Shown piece by piece: positions 30,638 to 43,372 of a DNA stretch of 64,000 nucleotides; position 1 is the first letter of the stretch, and the number at the start of each line of letters is the position of its first letter. The position numbers and the translations under genes are program-made. The stretch comes from Earliella scabrosa (taxonomy: Eukaryota; Basidiomycota; Agaricomycetes; Polyporales; Polyporaceae). The notes beneath the pieces are model-generated. The model was not told where the DNA came from, did no database searches, and saw nothing but the letters and a program-made list of their open reading frames with translations. The stretch spans positions 248,001-312,000 of the forward strand of contig JABYQQ010000001.1 in assembly GCA_022605405.1 (NCBI GenBank), given 5' to 3'.

Positions 30638-31717
30638 AAATCTGATCTCCTGGGGTTTTCGATGGCTTCGACGATCTGCGCTGCTGCTCCGATGGGTTCG
30701 TCAGCCTAGCCTTGGGACGTCCGAGGTGCAGGTGGTGGGAAGAGTGAGGAGGGGTTCGACGTGGCGTTCGATGATGTGCGTGTGAGGCTGAGTATTTCAA
30801 CTTAATGGTCACAATAGTGTCGCGGGGAGTTCACAGAGCACGAGAGACGACGGTGAGCGCGGTCGCAGGTTGCAGAAAGAGAGGCCCAGGGTGGCACTGG
30901 GTATCGCAGCGCTGAGCGGCTGTGCTCCCTCGAGCGTCTAAACTACCCTCAGATCTCGGCTAAATGCATCTTCGCCTACGCTTGACAACTCGACTACGCG
31001 CGGTAACAGACTAACCTCGGTCGACTATTTCTATGACCAGACGCGGCCGACATCATTAAATGCGACAACGCTAGATACGAGAATTATTCAAGGAAGTGTT
31101 GAGACTCGAGACTTTATATTCAATGTAGACGCCAAACTTGACGACGAAGAAGTCCCAATCCGTGGAGAGATGGGACTGGTAAGTGATACCCCGTGGGTGA
31201 GTTTGTCTAGTTGTCAAAGGAAGCCACAACGGTAGGGTTAACTCGAGATGCCGACAGCTTTGAGCGGGGTGGAGGGGTTCGTGTTCGTAACTTCGCACAA
31301 CTCCAAGAACCCGATCGGGACCCTGCCGCACTGTGAGTTAAGAACTCATACGCATGACCAGTGGTTCGAACGAACCTTCACTTGCAGTCGTCCCGTTCAG
31401 AGCAAACATCGTCCGGAGATGTCTCAGAAGGGGCGGAGGGCTCGAGTACATGTGTGTTGCCAGTGTTGTTAGCGGCGGGAGTCGCTAGCTGGGATGACGC
31501 AATGACCGCAGGGCCTGGGGCTGGTGAGGGGACATCTGACCGAATTGTGCTCGTAGTTGCCGCCTGTATTGCGCTCTGTGGAGAACCATGTTGTAAGCGA
31601 TGGCGCGTTGTACGTTAGTGACAGTCCGACAAACGCACTACTATACCGGTGTTTCTGCGCTCCGGACGAACAACAGATGAGGCCAATTTTGGAAGAGCGG
31701 GGGATCCGGATGCATGA
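30638..31717. other. Spacer upstream of FunK1 copy 2
   Basis: One kilobase with no recognisable gene. The minus-strand ORF 30429-30812 overlaps the kinase 5' end in another frame and has a possible ATG. I could not find a donor and acceptor that join it in phase to the kinase frame. Otherwise only short frames without domains. Confidence 0.45.
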
Positions 31718-34245
31718 TCAGGGTTCTTCTTTACAAGACCAAATGAAGGAGCAGGCTATGAGTCGAATTTGACCAGTGAACCAACGTGATTGGCGCGTTC
31801 GCGGGGGATAAGCTATGGATACACATAAGGAACAGTTAGAACAAACCTGTCTGCGATCATTCAGTCCGGAAGAACCAATGGTAGGGGAGATCACTTCAGG
31901 AGAGTCTGGGGAGGACGTCTCTGAAGCCTTGACGATAACTGTGTTTGCATGATGAGCCTGGATTGATGATGCCAAACGTCAATAATCAGTGACCATTGTC
32001 CCTGTGCACAAAAGCCTGAACGTACATTTCTGCGCTCGTCAATCTGACGCTGGTGTTCTGCAAACCATGCCCTATTGTCGATCCGCCAATCTTGCTCCAG
32101 CCTGTTCAACCCTCGTTCGTCTTGCGCGAGCAATGACGCCAGCGCATCAACCAGCATGGGTACAAGTTCGTCATCCTCATATCGTATTTTCCGGACAGTA
32201 TCGATGAACCAGTTCATGTACTGCCATGCCTGGTCTATGTCTGATGTGGGAGCTTCGCCGTCGGCGTCTTCGACAAGAGTACGGAACCGCTCGAAGAGAA
32301 CCGCCATGACATGACGAGTGAACGTCCGGATAGCCGGGATTGTCGCCTTCGCGTCGTTCCCAAGTGCCACGGCAGGATCGGGAGCGCCGGTACAGACCAA
32401 AAGCATCTCAAGTGCGCCACGCAGAGAATCGATTGTGTCCGGAGTCGGCCTTCTGTCCGTCGTAGTCGCGTCAAACACCTGCTGTGCCACAAGTGCAACT
32501 GAGAGATGTCATCATGTAAGCATACACACCACGGCAGCAGAGATGAAAGGCTCACTACTCTGACGTGCTCTGGCGGAAAGGCGTGATTTGGCCAGCGGGG
32601 GCGCCAGATTACGAAGTAAATACTCGTTCTCGCGAGTTTCGTACACCGCACTGCAGATGTTAGACGTATACGAAGCGAAGCGAGCGGTGTTCGGCTGAGG
32701 GACCGAATCCCAGTAGCAGCAATAGTACTCAAGATCTCTCCTGAAAGCATGCCAGGCATCGTCCAGGAAAATCATCATGTACAGCGCAACCCAGGCCTCG
32801 CTCCAGAAATGCGTTGGCATCATGCGCCAGGCGTAGCGCACATCGCGCGTCCAGTAACGCACGGTTTCCTCGTAGACAGCTTTCGCGCAGCGGACAACTT
32901 GTACCGGAGACAGCTCGCTCAGGCAGGGCGAAGCGATGTCGAGCTGGACCGGGTCTAAGGTGGTTGTGTATGCCTGGGCGATGATGTCCCTGTCGAGGTC
33001 CTCGGAGGTGCCTGAGACGTGCTGTATCTCCCAGGTGCGCCACAGCGGTGACGGCGGGTCTCTGCCATCTTCGGGCCATCCCTGAAGTGAGTGAGCCGGC
33101 GGTATTGACTCCTAGAATGCAAAAGGCACGCACGTCTAGCAATGCGCTTATGTAAAAGCAGATATGGTACCACACGAACTTGAGCGGGAACAGTACGATG
33201 AAGACCCAGTAGGCTGGGGGTGATATGTAGCAGCAATCCCGCTTGAGGGAAGGTAGGAGAATGGAGGTGGCTGTGACGACGAAGAGGATGCCGATGAGTG
33301 CGGATGCGACTCCTGCGACAATGTTGTTCAGGCCCCAAAGAAGAACCAAGAGACCCGCAAAGAAGAGGACGAGTGCGATCTGGAGGAGCACCGGGAGAAC
33401 TGCGACAATCGACCCGACCCGCCACTTGATCAGGCTGTTCAGGCGATGCTGTCGGAGACGGGCTGTCTGCCGCGAGGACCCGGAAAGACCCGTGCCGTAC
33501 TCATTGAGCCATTGCTTGACCATGATACCGATTGATGCGGCGGAGAGGCTGAAGATGAGGCTGGAGAACCACAACGTGTTGAGCCACACGGCTGAGCGCG
33601 GGGCTCGAGATGAAGGCATGGTCTGTGAGACGGCAGGAGTGGTGGAGTTGAGGTAGGAGGGATTGACAGAGAAGCTCCCAAGTTGCGCGGATATCTGCTG
33701 CAGCGTATCGAGAATGCGGTCTTGAGGATCGGGTGCGAGGAGTGAATAGGACTGGACGTTGAAAGCGGTAAGAACCGCCGAGAACAGACCTGCCTACATC
33801 CAGGTCATGATGCGAAGCAAAGATAGCGCGATCGACACGTACGTAGACCAGGAGGGCATCAATTTCGTTATTCCACTTATCTACCAGCTCGTCGCTGTAG
33901 GCCTTGACGATGCCCGCTGTCTTGTCCCAAGCTTCCTTCCTTTCTTCGTCAGTGAAATCATTCTCACGGTCGTTCCAGCGTTCCTATAGAACTCGTTGTC
34001 TCGCAACTATGACTTCACATAGACTACACACAACAAGACCTACCGAGACAGTCGGCGGCTGCCAGTTGGACGGGAGTCCGAGTCGCGGGCCTTGTGGAGC
34101 CGTTGACGGCTAGCACAGGCATGTCAGTGTCACCAATCAAGCGGTAGAGTTCATAGTACCTCACCTTTGTCGACTCGCTATCTGGCATGTCATTGTCGTC
34201 GTCGCGTACAGCAGAGGACCGCGGGTCTGCAGTAACGTCGGCCAT
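31718..34245 (-). CDS. DUF6535-type multi-pass membrane protein
   Basis: Seven exons keep phase: 34165-34245, 34044-34109, 33843-33983, 33134-33793, 32556-33081, 32026-32498 and 31718-31957, giving 728 aa. After a hydrophilic N-terminus comes the family hallmark, KWNNEIDALLVYAGLFSAVLTAF (residues about 85-107) followed by LLAPDPQDRILDTLQQIS. Membrane segments follow: VWLNTLWFSSLIFSLSAASIG, VGSIVAVLPVLLQIALVLFF, LVLLWGLNNIVAGVASALIG and YWVFIVLFPLKFVWYHICFY. The remainder is a cytosolic helical region (WEIQHVSGTSEDLDRDII onward). This family is restricted to and expanded in Agaricomycetes, with no known function. The end is uncertain: if the last intron (65 nt, 31958-32025) is retained, the protein ends at 31891. 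It lies between two FunK1 copies on the same strand. Confidence 0.8.
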
Positions 34246-34661
34246 GGCTGGGATGCTACAGCAGTGGGAGGCAGATTCGTTTCGTCAGGGTGGGGTCCAA
34301 ATATACCTACTGGTAGCGCGCGCATGCATGCAACAGGTCAATTTCAAATCTCCAGGCCTGTCATCACAATGTAGACGGAAAAGGCCATGATTGATGAGGA
34401 GGATCGAGAATGGGATATCACAGCAGGATGTCAAGTAAGTACTAGCCATGGTGATCAATGAGGAACGGAAACTGAAGCGGCGGGAATCAATGCTCCAAGG
34501 AGCGGAACCGAACAGATATTAAGGCTAGAACCGGGACATTGGAGGCACAGACTCCCGGCAGTGGTAGTATGGTCTGAACTTGTAAGTTCAACCAGACCCC
34601 GCTAGCAAGTGTCATTGCAGATGATCTAGAGGCATGGTCCGTCAAGCAGCGAGAGTGAGTC
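34246..34661. other. Spacer between the DUF6535 gene and FunK1 copy 3
   Basis: About 0.4 kb between the start of the DUF6535 gene and the 3' end of FunK1 copy 3. No gene or RNA is seen. The bases next to the kinase stop are duplicated after copy 2. Confidence 0.5.
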
Positions 34662-37179
34662 CTAACCAGAGATGGCCTGAATGCTCTCGCGTTGTTCGCC
34701 CAGCAGGGTGACAAACTCCGTCACTCCCCGATACGCGAAGCGGTAAAAAAGGAGCCGTTTGCGCTCCGCCTCCTCCGCCTCTCCCACACGCGCGACCGCG
34801 CGCTTGAGGTCTACCCACAGCTGGTCCAGTGACCCGTGCCACTTTCGCAAGAGCGGCAGTATCGCTTTAACTAGGCCTACCTCCATGTCCTCGAGCGTAC
34901 CGATGTCCCTCACGGCATCCCGCACTTTCGTCCGGTCGTCGCTCCCTAGCCACCCGCGCCAGTCTTCGAGGGTTCTGTCCGTGGGTGGGCACAGCGGATT
35001 GTACACGGCAGCCCACAGCGTCGCCCACCAGAACGACTGCAGGTCGTCGACCGGGGATTGCAGGTACGGTTTACCTTTCTCCATTGCCTCCCGTAGCCGC
35101 GTGGACATGAACTCGGGCGTGCCCTTGCGCACGTCTGTGAGTGCGCTTACATCGGAGAGAGTGCAGATCGTGACTCACAAAGATGCCACCGTCGTGTCTC
35201 GATGTGAAGTATGTGGACAAATCCGCGGCCATGTCTCCGTCGCTAATCACTGCCTTGCAGAGCGTGGACAGGTCGAATTGAGCAAGAACATCCTCTAACT
35301 CCTTGGCGTGCTGGACGATCGCGCGGCGCTCTTCGTCGTTGCGTACTCCGTCCAGGAGACACGACCAGAAGTCGGCTAAGTGCGATGATGAACCTCGCTC
35401 GCTGGCATGGTCCGTTGTGGCCGCAGGACCAACTGCTCGATCTGCATGAGCAAGGGCATGGCCCAGAATCTTCATTACGTCGCGCGCTGTGAACCGCTCC
35501 CGCTGGGAGGGTGTCTTCAGCTTGAGGAGATTACCAATGCTCATGTCCCGATGCAGATAGCCGCGGTGCAACAGCGAGAGCCACCCTGAATGCTCATTTG
35601 AGTGTCCGTAGCGTGGAACACAGGCTTTGTACTCACCGAGCATACAGTGCAAGATGCACTCGCACAGGTCCCAGGCACTCTCGCAGTATTCGAGACTCTG
35701 CCCTTCTTCCCCGAAGACGGAAACGCAAAGACGGCGGTCTGAGTCGCGAGTGCTTGGTGCCTGCCGCCACGAGGGCAAGGGCCAGTGGTGATCTTGCAGA
35801 GAATCTTGAGGGGGTAGGAAGATCGCATTCGAGATGGGAGACCCATCCGGATGACAGGCCTCGAACGAGTAAAGGTGACTTATGGTCCCGAATGCTCCGT
35901 TGCATGTCTTGTACACTTGAGCCTCGAGTCCTCGTTGTGCATCGGTCGCCCACGAATACTTAATCACAAGCAGCCGGCGGGAGTCGACATCTGGGAGTGC
36001 TTGAGACAGAACGGACTCCGTCGATACGAACTTGAGTGGATGTTGATGGTACTGCTTGAGCGTGACGTCCGATGGTGGCTGATCGTCCACAGGCGTACTG
36101 TCCGTGGGCGGTGTGGGTTGCGTCTGCGATGTTGGGAGCCGAAGACCGCATACAAACGTACCCCGACCGCGAATGTGGTCACTGTAGTGGAGGACCTTCT
36201 GCACCGGTAGAGCGATGCAGGGCCCGTTCGGATCCGACACCGGGAGCAAGACTGAGAGGCCATCCGTGAAGGGCGGAAATCCAGCGTCCTGCGGGGTCTG
36301 CCAGAGGAGCACCGACAGGAGAAGCCTATGTATGTACAACCGATCGTCGGGTGAGGAGAGCTTGAGTGGACGAGTTGACGACAGCCCGCCTCGATGGAAG
36401 ACGAGCACTCGAAGCTCGCCTGCCGTCTGGTCGACGGCAAGAACAGCGGCGAACGTCCGGAGAGGGGCGGCGTTGAATTGTGCCCGTGCACATGTGCGGG
36501 CGTGCATGACGAACCTGAACGAGTCCTCATTCGCTTTGGATGTGTATTCGACCTTCTGCGCTGGCTCGATCGGATGGGCGGGCAGGCTCCAGTACCAGCA
36601 CGTCCGTTTTGGCTTCTTAGTCGACGTGAGTGCTTCGTCCGGTTCCCTGAAAATAGCGCTGTCGACGCCATCCTCCAAGTCGGCCGCCGCTGGGCGAACG
36701 TCCTTGGAGAAGACGAATCTGTGTTGCCAACGTTGGGCCACACGCGGAGCGACATGGAAAGGACCTTGATAATGGCCATGGAGCCAGTTGTACGCGGCCT
36801 CGCAGTTGTTGACGCATTGGTTCAGAAAGTTCGCGGGGTGTCCTGCGTCCGTGAGGGATAGTTCGACGTCCGGTTGCCGTTGAAGCGCGTCCTCCACCAG
36901 TGGGTCGTCGACGAGACAATCAAAGTTGTTCAGCGCAGAATCTGGACTAGAGCTGGTATCCGACGCGGTTTTTGGAGTCTTGGGAGATAGCATCCTTGCA
37001 ATGTCTTGGGGTGGGAACTCCCACATATTATCTCCTAGGTTGTACATGAAGTCCACACCCGAGACAGGGAGGTAAGAGGACCCGGAGTTGGTATGGGTCC
37101 ATGAGCCTGAGGACTCCGGTGTGTCAGGTGTCAATGTCTGATCGGATGGCATGCCTGTGCTCCGAGTCGGACAGTGCAT
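34662..37179 (-). CDS. FunK1-type fungal protein kinase, copy 3
   Basis: Exons 35179-37179 and 34662-35123 are joined in phase 0, giving 820 aa from the ATG at 37179 (MHCPTRSTGMPSD). It is closely similar to copies 1 and 2 along its whole length: SGSSYLPVSGVDFMYNLGD, LLVIKYSW, YLHRDMSIGNLLKL, SDGDMAAD, GTPEFMSTRL, VDDLQSFWW. The catalytic loop has HRDM where the others have HRDV, and the metal-site motif is DGD as in copy 1. Exon 2 is 9 nt shorter than in the other copies, an in-frame loss in the C-terminal helical part. The frame is complete with a normal start, so this copy is probably functional as a gene; kinase activity depends on how the DGD motif is tolerated. Confidence 0.86.
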
Positions 37180-37461
37180 TCGAGATGTACAAAGCCTCGA
37201 AGACCCAACTCGAGAGGTCGAGGGTTAGTGCATAGGAGCATGGAACATTGATAGGACAAGTTGGTTGAAAGTTGAGTTACAAGCGCCGATGCCGTTCAAT
37301 CCGGCCCAGGTCCGGCCGATTGGCGGTCCGGCGCGCCGCTCGGAGCGGTTACGGACTTTGCGATCCACTTCTACTGCTGTAGCCGTGGCGGCTGCTAGTA
37401 AAGTGGCATTTCTTTGACGTGTACAGATCTAGGGTGTCCATGTCTTGAAACAACCCATACA

Positions 37462-39275
37462 TCAAGTAGTAGCCCAACGCGATTCCGGTTGAAGTCCCCA
37501 GTCTTTCAACCACTGCTCGAACAATCCCGCAATCTTTTGATGTCCAGGGACGTTTGGGTGCTGGTTGCTGCAAAGTCGAGGGCGCATGAGCTTTCAGATC
37601 TCAAGCCTCCCTCGCAAATTTTGAAACGTTCAAGTGCACTACGTACTCGGCAAAGACGTCCTCCCAGGTGACCCAACCAGTCGTGTTGACGAGGAACGTG
37701 TTGCGATCGCCGGTGAGATGTCTGTGAGTTGTCAACGGCAGCACTGTATGTACGTCGACAGAGCCCTGGATCGAGGCTCACCTTTGAGAGACGAGTCGTT
37801 TGTACTGGCCGTCGTAGTAGTAGCCGATCGAGCCGTCAGCGTTCGGCCAGCCCCACTACACAACGTTACACTACATCAGTTGACGAGCAAGGCCCTGCTT
37901 CATGTACGAGGGCGCGTACCGGTGTAAAGATGAAGAAGGGCTGGGAGGGATAGAGCCCCCGGAGACGAGTTAAGAATGTGTTGTAGGTCTGACCGACACG
38001 GTCAGAATTGAGCATCATGGTATATTGCAATAATGGGCAAGCAGACCTTCACGAAGTCGTCCGCGGTGACGTTCTGCGAGGCGTCGTTCGCACTGTCCAG
38101 CAGAGCCTCATTCAATGCGTACTCTTCCTTTTGCAGTTGGGTACGAACCCGATATGTATCACGACGTGCGTGGGGGAAGGACGATCTCGCAGGAAGTTCC
38201 AAGGTGTTGTGTAGTTGTGGTCGGTTGTGTAATAATAGCCGGTGTCCTCCGTCTATGAGAAGCAGCCAGGATCAGCCTTCGAAGTTCGGATGCACAGTCA
38301 ATCCCTTGTGACCGCAGCTTACTTTGAAGTACTGATAGGATACACCGTGCTGATTGCCATAAGAAACGATGTCCTGGGCAGCCTATGAGGAAAACTCCTG
38401 TTTGATCTCAATGGATTGCTCACCTTCAGTGTTGCACCTGGCTGAGCATTTATATTGTGCTCTGCCCTGAAATGTTCGCCTACAAGGAAAGGCCACGCCT
38501 GGTTAACACCTTGCGGGAGGAATTGACCCTGATTGCCGGCACCAACCCCCTAGTATGTCAGCCGTCTGCAAGGTTCAAATGCGACATATCATGAGACTAG
38601 ACATGCTCACAGCTGACAAGGAGTCGCCGATGAACTGAAAGGCTAGCCTGGACGGCTTGTACGGAAGGAGCTTCGCACCCTGCACATGTTCGGTGTCAAT
38701 GTCAATGCGCGCAGCGGTAATGTGATTGGAGAGCGGGGGTGCGAACCTTGTTCAGCACGATAGACTCGAGATGAATGCGGTTGTTCTGCCACCCTTCGAC
38801 GTTTACGCGGACCACGCGACGCGACTTGCCCGAGCTCTTCGTTCCGGAGCTACTGCTGAGCGGAATGTCATTCGCACCTTCCGTAACGTTCACCGTGAAG
38901 AACGGCTCGTGATCGACAGACACTCCGACCGCCGCCAGCGGAGATGTGGTGTGCCCTCCCAAATTGAGGGTCAGGGAAGTCAGGTCCTCGACGTGGAGCT
39001 TGAAGCCAGAACCAGCCCTGTGTGCGGACATATGTCAGACAAGGTGCACTCCCCGTGATGCATGGAAACCGAAGAACATACCACCACGTTCCAGGAGACG
39101 CGTCCCACCGGCCATGGAAGTGGATCAAAGGATGAGTGTTTGAGACCACCACGCCTCTGAAGCCATCGACGGAAGCTGCGCCGGCATCTACTCCCGAGGC
39201 AGAGAGCAGCGAAACCCATGCTCCGAGGATCGCGAACACATCCGTGCGCATTCTGATGCTCGCCTTCAGCTTCAT
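37462..39275 (-). CDS. Secreted SGNH/GDSL-type carbohydrate esterase
   Basis: Eleven exons keep phase: 39082-39275, 38747-39017, 38611-38679, 38424-38549, 38323-38382, 38149-38252, 38047-38092, 37920-37988, 37782-37855, 37647-37721 and 37462-37567, giving 397 aa. A signal peptide is evident (TDVFAILGAWVSLLSASGVDA). An N-terminal beta-sandwich-like region (HFHGRWDASPGTWWAGSGF, LTLNLGG) precedes the hydrolase fold, as in CE2-like endoglucanase-E esterases. The nucleophile block is FIGDSLSAG with Ser175. Block III is HIGANDAS with Asn277, and the catalytic Asp/His pair lies in DNQHPNVPGHQK (Asp363, His366). It probably removes acetyl or similar esters from plant cell-wall polysaccharide outside the cell. 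It sits alone, with no adjacent CAZyme genes. Confidence 0.9.
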
Positions 39276-39330
39276 ACCTCAGGCTTGAAGTAATTTCCGT
39301 GGAGCGACGCGCGGAACGCTCCCTGAGGCA

Positions 39331-39338
39331 CCTTATAT
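39331..39338 (-). promoter_or_regulatory. TATA box of the esterase gene
   Basis: The minus strand reads GATATAAGG-like sequence (ATATAAGG core) 56 nt upstream of the esterase ATG, similar spacing to the TATA box of the P450 gene. Confidence 0.45.
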
Positions 39339-41306
39339 CCCTAGCATCACTGGTCACGACCACTCGCATCTGATGTTGCGTGTAGCAGAGGGAGAGTCGG
39401 TGGAGAGTCCGATGACGAACACGGGCCCGAGGTTCTCCCGCAGCACCTCCGCGCCGCGCCGCGACGCGTCGGTCTTCTGACATCCACAGCGGCGTTGATG
39501 CGCATCAAAGCGCACATCCCCAAGGGTCTATGTCTATCGCGCTCTCGTGCCCGTACCGTGACCCGTCGCGCCGCCGATGCAAACGGCCCAGGAGAACCCG
39601 CAGAGGCGCGGACTGTCGCCGGATCCGCGCCGTCTTCCCAGCCTTAGCGTCCGCGTCATCCAGAAATAGCAGCGCATCGGACCGTGACGACTCTCAGTGT
39701 GAGACCTGACTGAAAGCAAGGATCACCACGAAGCCGTTGGGCTCGACGTCACTGCGCATACCGAGAAAGAGGATTCGCTCACCGCTCCGAGTCCGAGTCG
39801 GAGCGGCGCGTTACGCCATCCAGGGCGGGCCTCAGTGCGATCGGGAGCGACGAGAAGGGCAGAAGAAATGCGTGGGTAGTAGAAGCCGTGGGTAGCAGAA
39901 GCACAGACTTCGACCAAACACGATGATACCAGGACGAGGTCCCGAGGTTTGGTCCAAATCCGCAACACGACGCGCATCCGCCGGAAGTGCGGTTCGTGAT
40001 ACTGTGGGGATCTCCCGGGATGGTATACCTTTCTATCAGCCGTGCGGGGCCTGAAAGGCAGAGCTTTTTGCAGCCCGGGATATCCCGTCAATATCACAAT
40101 TCGCCGTTCTGGCGAGTGCACGTCGTGTGAGTTACCCCCGCTGCATGTCACTACGTACTCAACGGCCAAAAATGGACCGCCTGCCTCGCGCCCACGACGC
40201 CCTCGACGCCGACAGTCGATTCCCATCGGCGTCGGGGAGCATGGTGAACTCGATTCTGTTGAGCGGTGCCAGTACCAGTGCCTAGTAATAGCAGGCCTGT
40301 CCTTCGCGGCCCTCGGCGTCGGCGTCTCCCAGCTCTTCTCCCGCAGGCGATGCTCCCGAATACACTCGCGGGCGCCACTGGAGACAATTTATGAACGCAG
40401 ATTCCAGCGGAACAGCCGCTGGAGGTGTAGATCCCGGGTGCTGGCGCTCCATGCGGCCGGGACCCGAATTTGAGGCTCGAGGTCTTGCTCACAGCGAGTC
40501 CGAGGTGGGAGCGCCGCGATCGACTCGATAGAGGGGGGAGGCGGCGGAGTAGTAGTAGGTGTACCTGAGGCGTCCGCGCACGAGCAGCATGCGCGGGTTG
40601 CATGAGATGGACGTGTCGGGCACGAACATAATCGTGACGGCACTCACCGCTTCCCAGACACGAGGATCGACCGCGGGGTCTTGCGGATTGTCCGAACGCA
40701 CAGACGTGTGCCATGATGGCATCCGTCCATGCCACCCGTCATGCGGTCATGAATTTCTGAGACGAGGCGACGGTGGCCAGTGGCAGGCGGTATTGGAGAT
40801 CGACCCTAAGAGCTGTGCAGGAGACAGATCAGCTCTCCGACCCGGCGGTCTGCACGGTCCCGGGCGATACATAGCGTGGAACACCTCTGAGATCTGAACG
40901 GCCGCGGGAAGGCGGGCGCGCGGGCACCCCAGCGTCCAACGATAATCGAGTCGCTCACCAGGCGTCGCGTAGTGCGCTCCGATGCAGTGTGCACGAGGCA
41001 GCGCCCTCCCCCAGTGTCGGAAGCATAGCACGCATCGCGCAACGCCCAGAGACGACACCGTTGATTGCGACAAGGCGGCGAATCTGCTACATCACAACAA
41101 AGAGAAAAAGCGGGTGTAAATCGAGCACGGATACATATGCCAAATAGTTACCATGCGGACGGAATACAAGTACAACAGCGACCTAGTCCAGTCCCCGCTC
41201 AGAGTCTTCTGCCTTGAGTCTTGAACCCTTGCCTTTTTACGTGCGACCGCGAGCGTCGAGTCGGTCGGGCGCATCTACAAGTCGGATAGGGGACTGCCGC
41301 TATCCG
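39339..41306. other. Gene-poor region, possible decayed membrane-protein gene
   Basis: No frame-consistent gene model could be built here. Minus-strand fragments such as VWEAVSAVTIMFVPDTSIS (near 40650) and the hydrophobic FSWAVCIGGATG (near 39570) lie in different frames separated by stops. They could be remnants of a multi-pass membrane protein. This is weak and given only as a description. Confidence 0.3.
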
Positions 41307-43372
41307 CTATGACGCAGCGTCGTCCGTCTTTGCCTTCTTCGCCGCAGACTGGATGACGGGCACGCCCTGCCTGCGAATGCCAACGTTCGGGCCGCCGTCC
41401 GGCTCGACAGCGCGTTTGCGCTTGTCGCCCGTCTGCTCGCCATCGCCGCCCTCCGCTCCCCCTGCTGCTGCTGCCGCCGCCGCCTTCTCTGCGTTCCGGT
41501 CGCCGCCACGGCCGCCGCCACGACCACCACGGCCACCACGACCACCGCGCCCACCACGACCGCCGCCACGGCCTCCCCTGCCGCCGCGGGAGTCGCGGTT
41601 TTGCGAGAACGAGAGGGCGCGCTTCGCTGCCGAGGCGGCACGTTCGAGCTGGAAAGCCCTTTCTGTCTCCTCTGTTGCGTCGTGTCCGTACCCGTATCCA
41701 CAATCGAACGAGTTGCAGTGTGTAGGAGGAGGAGATAGGGGGGTCGCAGAACATCCCAGCGGACAAGCACATGAGCCAACGCCACATTCGAATAAGAACG
41801 AGAAGAAGAGCACGAGAGGGAGGTGTAAACTGACCGTCTGGGACAGACCACGAGATCTCCTTCCCGCTGAGGGTCTTGAGGTTCTCCCGGACGAACTCGA
41901 TGTCGTCCTCTGACAGGACCTTGTCGAACCCGACCAGACCCGACGTCTCGCCTTTGGCGTACTTGACGAACGGCGCCCGGGAGAACCGCTCCTTGAGCGT
42001 GCCCTGCGCACAATCTATCAGAACGCGCACATCCAGCACACGTCAGAGCAGAGCAGACGGACCTTGATCTCGTCGAAGCTCACGTCCCCGCCGGCCCCCT
42101 CAAACTTGAGCGACGCCCCCTTCACGACGGGCACGTCCTCCGGCTTGACCGTCCCGCCGTCCTCCTCGTGCACGAGGATCCTGCTGCCGAGGAAGTCGAG
42201 GTAGACCTCGGGCTTGGGCTTCCCGCCCTCGTCCTTGTCCCTGCCCTTGCCCTTCCTGCTCCCCTTCTCGTTCTCCGCCATCTCCTTGAACGCGTTGAAC
42301 CCCTTGCGCCCGGCGCCGACCATGTTCTGGCGCCGGATGTCGGCGGCCTTGCCCGTGAGGCCCTTCTCCTTGATCTTCATCTCGCAGTAGGCCTCCCTTG
42401 AGCGCGGAATGGGATCAACGGAGCACGCGGGGACGCGCGGGAGGGGGGAGGGGAGGGGGGCTCACTTTGACATGATGAGCAGCTCCTCGCCGTTCCAGGA
42501 GGGCTTGGGGTCCGCCTTGAGGAACGCGTCGACCGACTTGAAGTCGGCAAACTCGACAAACACGGAGCCCTTGCGCCCTTACGCGTCAGCATGCGGTGCG
42601 ACTCGGAATGCGCTTGGGCGCACGCACCTTGAACTCCTTCGTCCCCTCCACCCGCCTCATCCGCACCGCGTTCGTCTTCCCGTACTTGCTGAAGAACGCC
42701 TCCAGCTTCTTCTGCAAGCCCGGCTCCTCCTTCCCGAACCCTTTCTGCGGCCCGTCCGCGCATCAGCACTCGTCGCACTCTCCGGTGGGGTGGGAAGGGT
42801 GTGTGTGGTCGGGGAGGAGGCGGGGCACGACGTACCGCATACACACTGCGCTCGAACTGGCCTTTGGGCGGCTGCACCTCGGTCCGCCTGCGCACGTTCT
42901 CGCCCTTCTCGTCCACCTCGAGCTCCTCGCTCGTCCGGAGCGCGTCGACGACCCACGGCAGCCCCTTCGGCTGGAACTCGCGCATGCGCTTGAAGGACGC
43001 GACGGTCTGGATCGGCACCCAGTGCTCTGCGTTCGCCGTGTGCAGCGTCCACATGAACCTGTGTGGGGCGGTCGGGCACCGGGTTAGTTAGTCAGTCAGT
43101 CAGTTGGATCACACGGTGGGGCTCTGGTGGGGGGAGGTGGAAGGGGGGGAGGGAGAGCGCGACGTACTTGTCAAACGGGAGGTTCGCGTCTGCAAAGTAA
43201 AACTCGACTGCAGGGAGCGAGGGTCAGCTTCGCTGTGCGGGTGTGCTTGGTACTACGACTTACTTTGGTGGACCGCCCTCTGCTTCATGCTCTCCTCGTC
43301 TTCGGCGGTGCCATTTGTCGTCTCGGCCATCTTCACGTCCTCTGCAGGCTTGTTTTCTGTTTCCGTGGACAT
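41307..43372 (-). CDS. La-type RNA-binding protein (Lhp1/LARP3-like)
   Basis: Eight exons keep phase: 43264-43372, 43168-43207, 42836-43058, 42628-42744, 42466-42569, 42063-42396, 41835-42003 and 41307-41671, giving 486 aa. The La motif starts with [18 protein letters not shown] (residues about 36-53) and runs to about 115. An RRM follows with RNP1-like [11 protein letters not shown] second atypical RRM ([20 protein letters not shown], then [12 protein letters not shown]) lies near 280-340. The C-terminus has a long RGG/GGR repeat, an alanine run and a basic nuclear-localisation-like end ([18 protein letters not shown]). Family members bind UUU-OH ends of new Pol III transcripts, including U6 RNA, and help tRNA maturation. 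A large plus-strand ORF over the last exon is its GC-rich shadow. Confidence 0.92.

Noticed and set aside
41353..41913. Plus-strand Pro/Arg-rich frame of 186 codons
   Set aside because: It is the complement of the RGG-repeat exon of the La gene.
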